A stretch of DNA of 64,000 nucleotides from Firmicutes bacterium HGW-Firmicutes-2 (GTDB lineage: Bacteria > Bacillota > Clostridia > Lachnospirales > Vallitaleaceae). Positions 17,082-25,710 of the stretch are shown here, piece by piece. The DNA is taken from assembly GCA_002841495.1 (NCBI GenBank), contig PGZV01000021.1, forward strand, positions 55,520-119,519, in the 5' to 3' direction. The notes beneath the pieces were generated by a model. The model did not search any database, was not told the origin of the DNA, and worked only from the letters and a program-made list of their open reading frames with translations. A program made the position numbers and the translations under genes. Numbering within the stretch: position 1 is the stretch's first letter; every line of letters begins with the position of its first letter.

Positions 17082-17945
17082 ATGAAAAGGATGATAAAAG
17101 TCAAAAACCTGTATCATTCATATAATAATGATGAGAATTATGCAGTGAATGATGTTAATTTTGAAATCGAAAAAGGTGAGATCTTTGGATTCTTGGGTCC
17201 TTCCGGTGCCGGAAAATCAACCACCCAGAATATCCTTGTAGGTCTTCTTCAGCTGCAGAAGGGTGAGGTTGAGGTTGCGGGCTATGATGTTAAGCATATT
17301 AAGGATAAAATGTTCAATAAGATTGGCATGTCCTTTGAACAATCCAATGTCTATAGTAAGATGTCCGGTATTGAAAATCTAGAATTCTACAGAAAACTAT
17401 TTGATGTGAAGACAAGAGATCCCAAAGAATTAATAAAACTTGTGGGGCTGGACGGCAAAGAAAATACAAAAGCAGGCAAGTATTCAAAAGGGATGAAGCA
17501 CCGGCTTACCTTTGCAAGATCCATGATTAATAACCCGGAGCTATGGTTTCTGGATGAACCGACCACAGGACTAGATCCATCGATTGCGGCCAATATAAAG
17601 GATATCATCAAACAGGAAAACGAGAAGGGTGCCACTGTATTCTTGACAACCCATAACATGTACATTGCGGATGAACTGTGCGATCGTGTGGCCTTCATTG
17701 TGGATGGAAAGATAAGACTAATCGACTCACCAAAAGCACTAAAACTTAAATATGGTGAAAAACTGGTTGATGTGGAATACCTTAAAAACGGTGAGCTGAT
17801 TAAAGAGCAGTTATCTACTGTTGCTGAATCAGAAAAGGCTAGGATCGTGGAAGTTATCAGTAATTATGATATACAGACCATGCATACTAAGGAAGCCACC
17901 CTTGAGGAAATATTCATTAAAGTTACTGGAAGGGGTCTGGTCTAA
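17082..17945 (+). CDS. ABC-2 type exporter ATPase
   Basis: This 287-residue ATP-binding subunit has Walker A GPSGAGKST near residue 41, the signature YSKGMKHRL near 130, Walker B LWFLDEPTTGLDP near 152 and the H-loop TTHNM. The first signature residues differ from LSGGQ, as is common in ABC-2 (DRA-like) exporters. It ends in the extra C-terminal domain typical of drug or lantibiotic-type exporters. Its stop is directly followed by the ATG of the first permease gene. Its substrate is unknown. Confidence 0.9.
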   Translation: MKRMIKVKNLYHSYNNDENYAVNDVNFEIEKGEIFGFLGPSGAGKSTTQNILVGLLQLQKGEVEVAGYDVKHIKDKMFNKIGMSFEQSNVYSKMSGIENLEFYRKLFDVKTRDPKELIKLVGLDGKENTKAGKYSKGMKHRLTFARSMINNPELWFLDEPTTGLDPSIAANIKDIIKQENEKGATVFLTTHNMYIADELCDRVAFIVDGKIRLIDSPKALKLKYGEKLVDVEYLKNGELIKEQLSTVAESEKARIVEVISNYDIQTMHTKEATLEEIFIKVTGRGLV

Positions 17946-18913
17946 ATGAAACTCTGGCACAGTTTTTCAAAAGAGTTGATTTTATCCTCAAAAAGCTGGT
18001 ATTTTTATATTGAACTGGGTATGGCCATCGTACTGTTGGTGATTCTTGTATTTGTTGTGCCTGAAGATTTTGACAGTAAAGGTAAGGACTATCTCTATCT
18101 TGACTTACCTCAGGTAGTACAAGACAGATATATGAAGAACTTACTTGAGGAAGATTTGGACACAATTACCGAGCAGGTAGAGTTGGAGGCAGACAATCAA
18201 ATCTATAGCGCCAAACTTTACGAAACAAAAGAATCAAAAATCTACTTGCTTGAAAGTAGAGAAGCACTTGATGCCATTTCTAATTCGGAAAGGGTTCCTG
18301 TGGTTCACGTTCGTGTCAATGAAGACCAGCAAATTGTTTATACATACTATCTTCAGGGCTATGAGACCAGGAAACTTCAGAACCTTTTATTGGTGTACCA
18401 CAACCGGCTGGCAGGGCATGATGTCATTGAAGATTACTCAAATCGTATAGAAGTCAGACGTCTTTATGAGGACAGTGCACCTTTAAATGACAAAGAGAAC
18501 ATGATACCGGTATTTTTAACCTTCAACGGTAGTTTGATGAGTCTGTTTATTATCGCCGCCTATATCTTCCTGGATAAAAGTGAAGGTATTATTAAAGCAT
18601 ATGCAATAACCGCATCCTCAGTTTGGCACTATTTGCTAAGTAAGATAGGGGTCATCATTGTGACGAGCATTATGACCAGCCTCATTATTACCATACCGAT
18701 TATGGGGAATCAACCGAACTATCCAGCCATGATGCTGTTTCTGGTGACATCCGGATTCTTTGCAGCATCCCTTGGCCTTCTACTTACAAGCTTTTTTAAG
18801 GATATTGTTGAAGCTTTTGGTGCTATGTACATTGTCATCGTGATTATGATTATGCCGGAATGGCTATTTTCATACTGGCAAACTATAGATTCAAAAAGAC
18901 ACTGTCCTTGTAA
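17946..18913 (+). pseudogene. ABC-2 permease with internal out-of-frame deletion
   Basis: The frame from ATG 17946 encodes a membrane anchor, an extracellular domain and several helices, up to GAMYIVIVIMIMP near residue 303. After that it reads EWLFSYWQTIDSKRH and runs on into the next gene until 19037. In another frame the sequence just downstream reads GMAIFILANYRFKKTLSL-stop (TAA 18911-18913), which is the normal end of such permeases. A segment of roughly 60-70 residues, including one or two helices, is therefore missing at about 18855-18862 and the frame is broken. The ribosome site of the next gene (AAAGGAG) follows the remnant stop normally. The product is probably non-functional, or the deletion is an assembly error. 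Confidence 0.65.
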
Positions 18914-18927
18914 AGGAGCGTCACAAA

Positions 18928-19932
18928 ATGATAAGAAAAATATTCATTATATTTTTACGGGATATGAAAACCAGTGTAAGGAACTTCATCACCTTGTACA
19001 TTCTTGTTGTACCGGTTATTTTTGCCGTCCTCATTAATGTGTTTTCTCCAGGTATCAATGACACCACAGTTGAAATCCTTTTACTGAAGGGAGAAAATCC
19101 ACAGCAAGCCGAATACTTCAAGCAATTTGCAAAGGTGGAGCTCGCAGAGAGCTTAGAGGCGGCCCATGACCGGGTTAGAAAACGAGACAATATTATAGCC
19201 GTACTGCCAGGCGCCTCAAAGGATTATTATATTCTGACACAGGGAAATGAACCGGATTATGTTGTGGATTACGTAAAGAATCTGGCTGCCTTTGCCCATT
19301 TTGATATTGGGATGGAGGACTCAGCGGCTGAGATTCTGACTTATGGCAGAGAGATACCACCACTAAAAAAACTGATGGTCAATACAGCTATGATCTTTAC
19401 GTCTATTTTAGGTGGTATGATTATTGCATTGAATATTGTTGAAGAAAAAACAGATAACACCATCAGCGCCATTCACTTATCACCGGTGTCCAGATTGGGC
19501 TTTATAGCAGGGAAAAGCATGATGGGTGTCGTCATTCCCGTGGTGGGTAGTATACTGCTTTTAATCATCACCGGATTTGGTGGCATTAACTTTTTCCATG
19601 TTTTTTTCATGGTAACCACCTCATGTATTATAAGTATTCTTATAGGATTTATTGAAGGCATAAACAATGATGATGTCATGAATGCAGCAGGTAACATGAA
19701 ATTACTTTTCTTACCTTTGTTTGGATCCATTGCCGGTGTAGAGCTATTGGCAGATAAGTGGCAACCCCTTTTTTACTGGATTCCCTTTTATTGGACATAC
19801 AAAGGCAATGACTTGGTTTTGTCAAACAGAGGTTCGTGGATGGAAATTATGAAATATTCAGGCATTGTACTGGGTATAAGTGCCTTGGTATTTTTGATAT
19901 TAGCACCAAGAATAAGAAAAGGATTAGAATAG
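18928..19932 (+). CDS. ABC-2 type permease
   Basis: This complete 334-residue permease has an N-terminal anchor (FIIFLRDMKTSVRNFITLYI), an extracellular loop domain at about 40-145, and five or six helices from about 150 to the end, finishing YSGIVLGISALVFLILAPR. It would form a heterodimer with the damaged permease just upstream, driven by the ATPase at 17082. AAAGGAGCG precedes ATG 18928. If the partner is truly lost, this subunit may work as a homodimer or be on the way to loss. Confidence 0.88.
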   Translation: MIRKIFIIFLRDMKTSVRNFITLYILVVPVIFAVLINVFSPGINDTTVEILLLKGENPQQAEYFKQFAKVELAESLEAAHDRVRKRDNIIAVLPGASKDYYILTQGNEPDYVVDYVKNLAAFAHFDIGMEDSAAEILTYGREIPPLKKLMVNTAMIFTSILGGMIIALNIVEEKTDNTISAIHLSPVSRLGFIAGKSMMGVVIPVVGSILLLIITGFGGINFFHVFFMVTTSCIISILIGFIEGINNDDVMNAAGNMKLLFLPLFGSIAGVELLADKWQPLFYWIPFYWTYKGNDLVLSNRGSWMEIMKYSGIVLGISALVFLILAPRIRKGLE

Positions 19933-19984
19933 AAATGAATGAAACTTAGTTTTGACATCTTAATCATAAAAGGAGGAATGGACA

Positions 19985-20182
19985 ATGAAAGTATGGGCAA
20001 TCGTATCAATCGTTTATGCGGCAGCAGTTATTGTGCTTGCAATTACAAAGCCGGCAGCAATCTGGAACATGAAAAAAATCCAGATATTTGAAAAGGTTCT
20101 AGGGGTTAAAGGTACTGAGATATTCTTTTATGTTTGGGCTTTGATTTTTCTCGTATTGGGTATTTGGCTACTTACAAGATAA
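19985..20182 (+). CDS. Small two-helix membrane protein
   Basis: This 65-residue protein has one hydrophobic helix at about 3-22 and a second at about 45-63, with a short basic loop between them. It has a good AAAGGAGGA ribosome site and lies 52 bases after the second permease, so it is probably the last gene of the efflux operon. I do not recognise the family. Confidence 0.7.
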   Translation: MKVWAIVSIVYAAAVIVLAITKPAAIWNMKKIQIFEKVLGVKGTEIFFYVWALIFLVLGIWLLTR

Positions 20183-20233
20183 TTAATAATGAACATAAGA
20201 TGCAAACAGATTTAGATGATTAGGAGTGAGCAA

Positions 20234-20785
20234 ATGATCTATGTAGCATTACTAAGAGGCATAAATGTCGGCGGTAATAACAAAATCGACATGAAGGTTT
20301 TGAAAGAAGCCTTTTTACAGGTAGGTATGACATCTGTTTGCACATATATTAATTCAGGCAATGTTATATTTGAAGACTCAAAGCATAGCAAAGATGAGTT
20401 AGCAAAGATATTAGAAAAAGCAATTCTTGATGGTTTCAAGTTAGACATTAAAGTTCTAATTCGTAATTTTAAGGATATTGAGGATCTAATAAAAGCCTTG
20501 CCGGACACATGGAAAAACGATGCGACTATGAAATGTGATGTATTGTTTTTGTGGGATGAAATGGTTACAGAAGAATGCCTAAAAGAAATAGAGATTAAGC
20601 CGGCTATAGACACGGTGATAACTGTATCGGGCGCCATTCTATGGAAAGTCGATAAAGTCAATGTTGCGAAGAGTAGCTTAATGAAGCTTGCAGGAAAACC
20701 TATATACAAAAAAATGACAGTACGAAATGTCAATTCGGCCCGTAAAATATACGAAATTATGAAAACAATCAATACGTCTTTATAG
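20234..20785 (+). CDS. DUF1697 family protein
   Basis: This 183-residue soluble protein opens with IYVALLRGINVGGNNKIDM and continues with YINSGNVIFED, both hallmarks of DUF1697, and it has the usual length. The biochemical function of the family is not established. ATG 20234 follows TTAGGAGTGAG; an in-frame ATG six codons upstream lacks a site. A strong hairpin terminator follows. Confidence 0.9.
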   Translation: MIYVALLRGINVGGNNKIDMKVLKEAFLQVGMTSVCTYINSGNVIFEDSKHSKDELAKILEKAILDGFKLDIKVLIRNFKDIEDLIKALPDTWKNDATMKCDVLFLWDEMVTEECLKEIEIKPAIDTVITVSGAILWKVDKVNVAKSSLMKLAGKPIYKKMTVRNVNSARKIYEIMKTINTSL

Positions 20786-20830
20786 AAAAGCAAATACTAA
20801 ATAAAAATAACTAATAGAAAATAACTAAAT

Positions 20831-20875
20831 AAAAGCAAGAAAGAATTCTCAATAAGGATTCTTTCTTGCTTTTTT
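20831..20875. terminator. Bidirectional terminator
   Basis: A 16-base perfect stem (20831-20846 with 20858-20873) carries A on one side and T on the other, between the ends of the converging DUF1697 and RpiR genes. It can serve both strands. Confidence 0.8.
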
Positions 20876-20911
20876 GGGTTCTACATCGACCATGAACAGA
20901 CTGGATGCAGA

Positions 20912-21658
20912 CTATACCTCTAATTCATTCTTGCTATCTATTTCCTCAAGAGATCTGTTTTGAGACTGAATACGTTGAATAATCTCTTCCATGAAGATAA
21001 AGAAAATGGTTCTGGATTTCTCATAAGGTAAAAGGTGGCTGGGTTGAGGGTATTTGGATAACCAGAAGACCCTATCACACTGAGCAAAAAGTGCAGTATT
21101 ATATTCTTCAACAACAATGGTGACATCACAACCTTTATTCTTAGAAGCATGATAAACATTCTCGAAAGAATGGAAAGTACCTGTTACGGTAAAGATTACC
21201 AGTAAAGATTTTTCGTCTACCATAGAAGCCACAGAGATCTCATCAGATACAGCAATAACCATCTTATTGGAGCAAGTACGAAGTCGATACTCAAAATACT
21301 GGGCACAAATCAAAGATGGCCCATAGCCAAATAGAACAATTTTCTTATGGTCCTCAATTAATTCAAGGAACTCATCAATCATAGTCATATCAAAGTCATC
21401 AATAAATTGACGTAGTCGATTCAACTCGCCGGATTCCTTTGGATGAAATATTTCCTCACCATATAAAAAATGCATATATTGTTTATAGTTATTAAAACCA
21501 AGTTTTTTTACAAATTTAGAAATCTTGGAAGTAGAACAATCGCAAATTTCTGCAGCCTGATGGATACGAAAGGGCGGGTTAGACTTAGAGTATATGAAAA
21601 GACGGTCATATATTTGCTTTTCAAGGGGATTCAAGTTACGTAAATCAGTGTTAATCAT
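20912..21658 (-). CDS. MurR/RpiR-family transcriptional regulator
   Basis: This 248-residue protein has an N-terminal HTH_6 domain (residues 1-75; AAEICDCSTSKISKFVKKLGF is the recognition region) and a C-terminal SIS sugar-phosphate-binding domain (KIVLFGYGPSLICAQYF, then SLLVIFTVTGTFHSF). Such regulators sense phosphosugars. The gene is divergent from a catabolic operon with an FGGY kinase, whose phosphorylated product would be a natural effector. Two palindromes with a GAAANNTTTC core lie between the two. It is therefore likely the operon's own regulator; whether repressor or activator cannot be read from sequence. Confidence 0.9.
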   Translation of the reverse strand: MINTDLRNLNPLEKQIYDRLFIYSKSNPPFRIHQAAEICDCSTSKISKFVKKLGFNNYKQYMHFLYGEEIFHPKESGELNRLRQFIDDFDMTMIDEFLELIEDHKKIVLFGYGPSLICAQYFEYRLRTCSNKMVIAVSDEISVASMVDEKSLLVIFTVTGTFHSFENVYHASKNKGCDVTIVVEEYNTALFAQCDRVFWLSKYPQPSHLLPYEKSRTIFFIFMEEIIQRIQSQNRSLEEIDSKNELEV

Positions 21659-21767
21659 TGAGTCAATCGCCTCTTTCTTAAAATTCTAACAGTACTTTTC
21701 ACCTGATTTTAGCATTATCAATCCTATTTGTAAAGGTTGAGATCTTGATAAAAAAACATTGAAAACC

Positions 21768-21788
21768 TTATAATGAAAAACATTATAA
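21768..21788. promoter_or_regulatory. Inverted repeat near the RpiR gene start
   Basis: TTATAATG and CATTATAA are separated by AAAAA. They lie about 110 bases upstream of the RpiR start. The repeat overlaps possible -10 sequences on either strand, so it could be an operator for autoregulation. Confidence 0.35.
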
Positions 21789-21799
21789 TCCATTTAAAG

Positions 21800-21813
21800 T
21801 GGAAATATTTCCA
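21800..21813. promoter_or_regulatory. Candidate RpiR operator 1
   Basis: A perfect 14-base palindrome, TGGAAATATTTCCA, in the divergent region. It shares the GAAANNTTTC core with the site at 21839-21854, and the two centres are 40 bases apart, close to four helical turns. Confidence 0.5.
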
Positions 21814-21838
21814 ATATAAGCAATTAAAAGTAATTAAA

Positions 21839-21854
21839 ATAGAAAAGTTTCTAT
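21839..21854. promoter_or_regulatory. Candidate RpiR operator 2
   Basis: ATAGAAA and TTTCTAT flank a two-base centre. The site lies 8 bases upstream of the -35 box of the operon promoter, a position where a bound regulator could block or activate RNA polymerase. Confidence 0.5.
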
Positions 21855-21861
21855 ATTTTTC

Positions 21862-21890
21862 TTGACTTATAGTTACTAGCTCCCTATAAT
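21862..21890 (+). promoter_or_regulatory. Promoter of the oxidase/Etf/kinase operon
   Basis: A -35 TTGACT (21862-21867) and a -10 TATAAT (21885-21890) have 17-base spacing, about 95 bases before the GTG start. With the two palindromes upstream, this accounts for most of the 326-base gap 21659-21984. Confidence 0.65.
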
Positions 21891-21984
21891 GAAATTATAA
21901 TCATATGATTGCTTCATTGAATGGACAATGAAGCATATTCCTTAAGTGAAAATGTCAATGATACAAATCAGGAGGTCAAGGATT

Positions 21985-23460
21985 GTGAATAATAATGAAA
22001 TTGTAGAAAGCTTAGTGGCATTACTGTCTGAAGAACAAGTTAATACGAATCAAGATGATTTGTATGATGCTTCTGCAGACCGATACAAAAAATATGCAAA
22101 AGCTAGAAAAGCATTAGATGTACCCATGCCGACAGCTATTGTTTATCCGAATACAACAGAAGAGGTAAGTAGCGTATTAAAGTATTGCAATGAAAATCTT
22201 ATAAATGTAATACCTAGAGGTGGTAAAACCGCAACAGAAGGCGGTCTTGAAAACTGGAAAGAAAACACCGTGGTTATTGATGCAAAAAACCTAAATAAAA
22301 TCGTAAAAATAGATCCATACAATATGCAGGCAACAGCCTGTGCAGGGGTTGAGTTACAGACCCTAGAAGATGAGCTTCGCAAGATTGGATACACAACCGG
22401 TCACTCTCCTCAGTCTAAGCCGGTAGCCAAAATGGGTGGACTGGTTGCAACAAGAAGCATCGGTCAATTCTCAACCTTATATGGTGGTATCGAAGATATG
22501 GTAGTTGGCCTTGAATGTGTATTTCCAGATGGTCATATATCAAGAATCAAGAATGTGTCAAGACGTGCAGGCGGACCTGATATTAGGCATATCGCTATCG
22601 GAAATGAAGGTACTTTGTGCTACATAACAGAAGTCACAGTAAAGATCTTCAAATACTTTCCGGAAAATAATAAGTTCTTTGGTTATCTTATTAAGGATGT
22701 AGCTACCGGAATCAGTGTTCTTAGAGAAGTCATGGTGAACGGTTATCGCCCATCTGTAGCAAGAACTTATTCAGAGGAAGATGCAGCGCAACACTTTTAT
22801 CACTTCCATAAAAACAAATGTGTATTGTTGTTTATGGCAGAAGGAACTGAAGGTATCGTAAGTGCAACAAGTAAAGGTATTGAAGAAGCGGTAGAAAAGT
22901 TCAAGGATGGTATCATTGAGCAAGTGGACAGCCAACATATCGAAGACTGGTTCAATCATCTGAATTGGTCACAACAAGATATTGATGATGAGTATGAAGG
23001 CATGATGGAAAAAGACGCTCATGCAGGATTTACGACAGAGATATCAGCTGATTGGGAGACCATTCCAAAAATCTATGACACAGTCATCAAACGCGTAAGA
23101 GAAGAATTCCCTAGAGCCCATGAACTTACTATGTTAGGGGGTCATTCATCTCACAGTTATATCAATGGAACCAATATGTACTTTGTATATAACTATGATA
23201 TCAGCTGTGCTCCGGAAGATGAAATGATGGTTTATCACCATCCGATTCAACGCATTATTGTTGAAGAAACAATCAAAGCAGGTGGGTCTATGTGTCACCA
23301 TCATGGCATAGGAAAGTTCAGAAGTGAATGGACTCTGGATGAGCACGGCTCAGCATACTATATGCTTGAAAAGCTTAAAGAAGTTTTTGATCCAAATGGC
23401 ATTATGAACTATGGTACTATTTTCCCTCAAGAAGAGGGTATTAAAAAGTATATAAAGTAA
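21985..23460 (+). CDS. FAD-binding oxidase/dehydrogenase (GlcD/AGPS-like)
   Basis: This 491-residue flavoprotein belongs to the vanillyl-alcohol-oxidase/GlcD superfamily. The PCMH-type FAD domain is at about 45-225, with the pyrophosphate loop VIPRGGKTATEGGL. The substrate domain ends in CHHHGIGKFRSEW, the histidine-rich motif of alkyl-DHAP-synthase and 2-hydroxyacid dehydrogenase relatives, and the C-terminus has FDPNGIMNYGTIFP. It probably oxidises a hydroxy acid or polyol and passes electrons to the EtfBA encoded downstream. GTG 21985 is chosen for its GGAGGT site eight bases upstream; the frame reaches back to 21946 without one. It is the first gene of the operon. The exact substrate is unknown. 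Confidence 0.85.
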   Translation: MNNNEIVESLVALLSEEQVNTNQDDLYDASADRYKKYAKARKALDVPMPTAIVYPNTTEEVSSVLKYCNENLINVIPRGGKTATEGGLENWKENTVVIDAKNLNKIVKIDPYNMQATACAGVELQTLEDELRKIGYTTGHSPQSKPVAKMGGLVATRSIGQFSTLYGGIEDMVVGLECVFPDGHISRIKNVSRRAGGPDIRHIAIGNEGTLCYITEVTVKIFKYFPENNKFFGYLIKDVATGISVLREVMVNGYRPSVARTYSEEDAAQHFYHFHKNKCVLLFMAEGTEGIVSATSKGIEEAVEKFKDGIIEQVDSQHIEDWFNHLNWSQQDIDDEYEGMMEKDAHAGFTTEISADWETIPKIYDTVIKRVREEFPRAHELTMLGGHSSHSYINGTNMYFVYNYDISCAPEDEMMVYHHPIQRIIVEETIKAGGSMCHHHGIGKFRSEWTLDEHGSAYYMLEKLKEVFDPNGIMNYGTIFPQEEGIKKYIK

Positions 23461-23495
23461 AAGGGTGTAATGTGAAGTGTAACTGATCAATAGTT

Positions 23496-23539
23496 TCTTG
23501 CATTTGATCCATCCGAAAGCTATCAAATCAAATGCAAGA
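23496..23539 (+). promoter_or_regulatory. Intercistronic hairpin
   Basis: TCTTGCATTTGAT (23496-23508) pairs perfectly with ATCAAATGCAAGA (23527-23539). There is no T tract after it, so it is more likely an mRNA stability or processing element between the oxidase and MFS genes than a terminator. Confidence 0.5.
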
Positions 23540-23574
23540 GAGTACAAAAAATCAAACATGTGTAGGAGGGTTTT

Positions 23575-24879
23575 ATGAAACAAAGTAATTTCAGACGATA
23601 TTTTCAATTCTTTCTAATCATTCTTGCTGCTGGTGCTATCTATCCTGTTATTTACTTAAGAACCAATTATCAAGTCACTTTACTTGAAGTATTCAACTTA
23701 TCTCAAGTACAGCTGAATAATTTCTACTCAATGTTAGGCATGGCTTATATTATCGGTTATATTCCTAGTGGCCTAATAGCAGATAAGATTTCGGCTAAAA
23801 AATTAATTGGTATTTCATTAATCGGTGTTGCTGCATGTGGCTTCTGGTTTGCTCAGATTCCAAGTGCTGGTTCTGTTAGCATTATTTTCTTCTTATGGGG
23901 TATTTTCTCAGTATTTACTTTCTGGAGTTCTCATTTAAAGGTTGTAAAAATGCTTTCAAGATCGAATGAAGAAGGACGTTTTTTTGGTATCTTGGATGGT
24001 GGACGTGGTGTTGTTGAAGCCCTAATGGCAAGTATAGGTCTTGGTATTTTCGCGGCGATTCTTGGCAATAGTGAACTTTTGGCAGATAAACAATCAGCAA
24101 TGGTAGCTGTAATTTACTTATACTCGGCTGTTGTTTTAGCTGCTGGCATCTTGATTCTAATCTTTGTTGATAATGACGAAAAACTGAATTCAATGTCAGA
24201 AAATAGTGGTGAACGTTCAGAAAGTGAAAAATTCCATCTTAAGGATGTTGGTAAGCTTCTTAAGAACAAATACGTTTATTTAATGGGCGGCATCATTTTC
24301 ATGGGTTATGCAGTGTTCTGGACCGTTTATTATATCGGTGGATTCTTGCAAACTAATGTAGGCATAGACGCAGTAACCGTTGGTACAATCACAGTTATTA
24401 TTTTATGGATGCGACCTGTTGGTGGATTCATTGGTGGATTTGCAGCAGACCGTTTTGGTAGGACCAAAACAATCAGTTTTGCGCTTATTGGTGCAGCAGT
24501 ATTCTTGACTATTTCAGCGATGTTGCCAGTATCATCACCACAAACCATGTTTGCAATCGTTGCTGTTATTCTAGGTATCTTCCTTTATATGATTCGTGGT
24601 ACTTATTGGTCACTTCTAGGTAAGTCCAAGATTGAAGTTGCTATGATGGGTACAGCGATTGGTGTGATTTCCTTTATTGGGTACTTGCCTGACATCATCT
24701 TACCTCAAATGAACAACTTCTTATGGGCAACTTTCGGTGATAACGGTGGTTATAATGCTTACTTCATCGTAAGTGCAGTCTTTGGACTTCTAGGTGTTGT
24801 TATTCTTTCAGTCTATGCTAAGATGAATAGTAAAGAAAAGGAAATGGAAAAAGTCTTAGAGCCAATTCGAGAAGTTTAG
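23575..24879 (+). CDS. MFS transporter
   Basis: This 434-residue protein has twelve predicted membrane helices and the MFS loop 2-3 signature in GLIADKISAKKLIG, repeated in the second half as GFAADRFGRTKTI. A hydrophilic, serine-rich loop of about 30 residues separates the halves. Sequence style suggests the sugar-phosphate/organic-anion group. Its place inside the RpiR-controlled operon implies it imports the substrate of the FAD-linked oxidase. TAGGAGGG precedes the ATG. Confidence 0.88.
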   Translation: MKQSNFRRYFQFFLIILAAGAIYPVIYLRTNYQVTLLEVFNLSQVQLNNFYSMLGMAYIIGYIPSGLIADKISAKKLIGISLIGVAACGFWFAQIPSAGSVSIIFFLWGIFSVFTFWSSHLKVVKMLSRSNEEGRFFGILDGGRGVVEALMASIGLGIFAAILGNSELLADKQSAMVAVIYLYSAVVLAAGILILIFVDNDEKLNSMSENSGERSESEKFHLKDVGKLLKNKYVYLMGGIIFMGYAVFWTVYYIGGFLQTNVGIDAVTVGTITVIILWMRPVGGFIGGFAADRFGRTKTISFALIGAAVFLTISAMLPVSSPQTMFAIVAVILGIFLYMIRGTYWSLLGKSKIEVAMMGTAIGVISFIGYLPDIILPQMNNFLWATFGDNGGYNAYFIVSAVFGLLGVVILSVYAKMNSKEKEMEKVLEPIREV

Positions 24880-24911
24880 TTTTATATAATGAATAAAAAG
24901 GAAGTGTACGA

Positions 24912-25709
24912 ATGATGAGGTTGATCTGTATTATTAAATATGTTCCAGACGTGGACAACTTCAAATATGATTATGAGAACAATGTACTCATCAGAGAGAA
25001 CGTTAGATTAACACTAAATCCTGATGACGCTTGTGCGGTTGCTTTTGCCCTGAAAGTAAAAGCAAGGGATCCAAAGACGCACATTGAAGTTGTAACGATG
25101 GCACCAATGTCCGTTCAACCTCACATGGAAGATTTATTACGATTGGGTGTTGACAAAGGTACGATCATCTCAGATCGGTTGTATATTGGTAGTGACACTT
25201 ATGCCACCAGCCTTGTTCTTGGAAGATACTTATCCGCCCAAACGTATGATGTCATTCTATCCGGCACTCATGCCATTGATGGGGACACATCTCATATACC
25301 GGCACAACTCGGTGATTTGCTTGGACTGAATCAAATGTCTGGGATTATAAAAGTAGATGAAGCGGCACTGAGTCAGACTTTGGCAGTATTTGAAGTTGAG
25401 ACAGAGGATATGATTGCTACATATGAGATGATGTTGCCTGCAATACTAAGTTTGACAAGAGAAAGTGCTTACAAGCTGCCTTATATAAAACGACAAAATA
25501 TGGATCTGGATGTGACGCGCCGAATAAATATCATATCCAATGAGCAGTTAGGTTTTGAGGCAGATGAAGTAGGTATTAAAGGGTCGCCGACAAAAGTAGC
25601 AAAAACTTACACAAAAGAATTCAATCAAAAGGAACGTACCGTCATTGGTACAGATGATGAAGGTATTTCTCTCGTCTATGAGTTTCTAAAAGAAAAAGGA
25701 TTTATTTGA
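24912..25709 (+). CDS. Electron transfer flavoprotein beta subunit (EtfB/FixA)
   Basis: This 265-residue protein has typical EtfB features: ICIIKYVPDVDNF at the start, RLTLNPDDACAVAFAL, the VLSG-like VILSGTHAIDGDTSHIPAQLGDLLG motif region, and PAILSLTRES. With the alpha subunit immediately downstream it forms the soluble electron carrier that accepts electrons from a flavin dehydrogenase, here most simply the upstream GlcD/AGPS-like oxidase. Whether it takes part in bifurcation cannot be decided by eye. Two adjacent ATG codons are possible starts; the second is at 24915. Confidence 0.92.
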   Translation: MMRLICIIKYVPDVDNFKYDYENNVLIRENVRLTLNPDDACAVAFALKVKARDPKTHIEVVTMAPMSVQPHMEDLLRLGVDKGTIISDRLYIGSDTYATSLVLGRYLSAQTYDVILSGTHAIDGDTSHIPAQLGDLLGLNQMSGIIKVDEAALSQTLAVFEVETEDMIATYEMMLPAILSLTRESAYKLPYIKRQNMDLDVTRRINIISNEQLGFEADEVGIKGSPTKVAKTYTKEFNQKERTVIGTDDEGISLVYEFLKEKGFI

Positions 25710-25710
25710 T

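Noticed and set aside
18914..19037. Extension of the first permease frame into the following gene
   Set aside because: This part reads Cys/His-rich nonsense in a shadow frame of the complete second permease. The true family C-terminus lies in another frame and stops at 18913.
20239..20793. 184-codon minus-strand ORF opposite the DUF1697 gene
   Set aside because: It is the antisense shadow of a recognisable DUF1697 protein with its own ribosome site.
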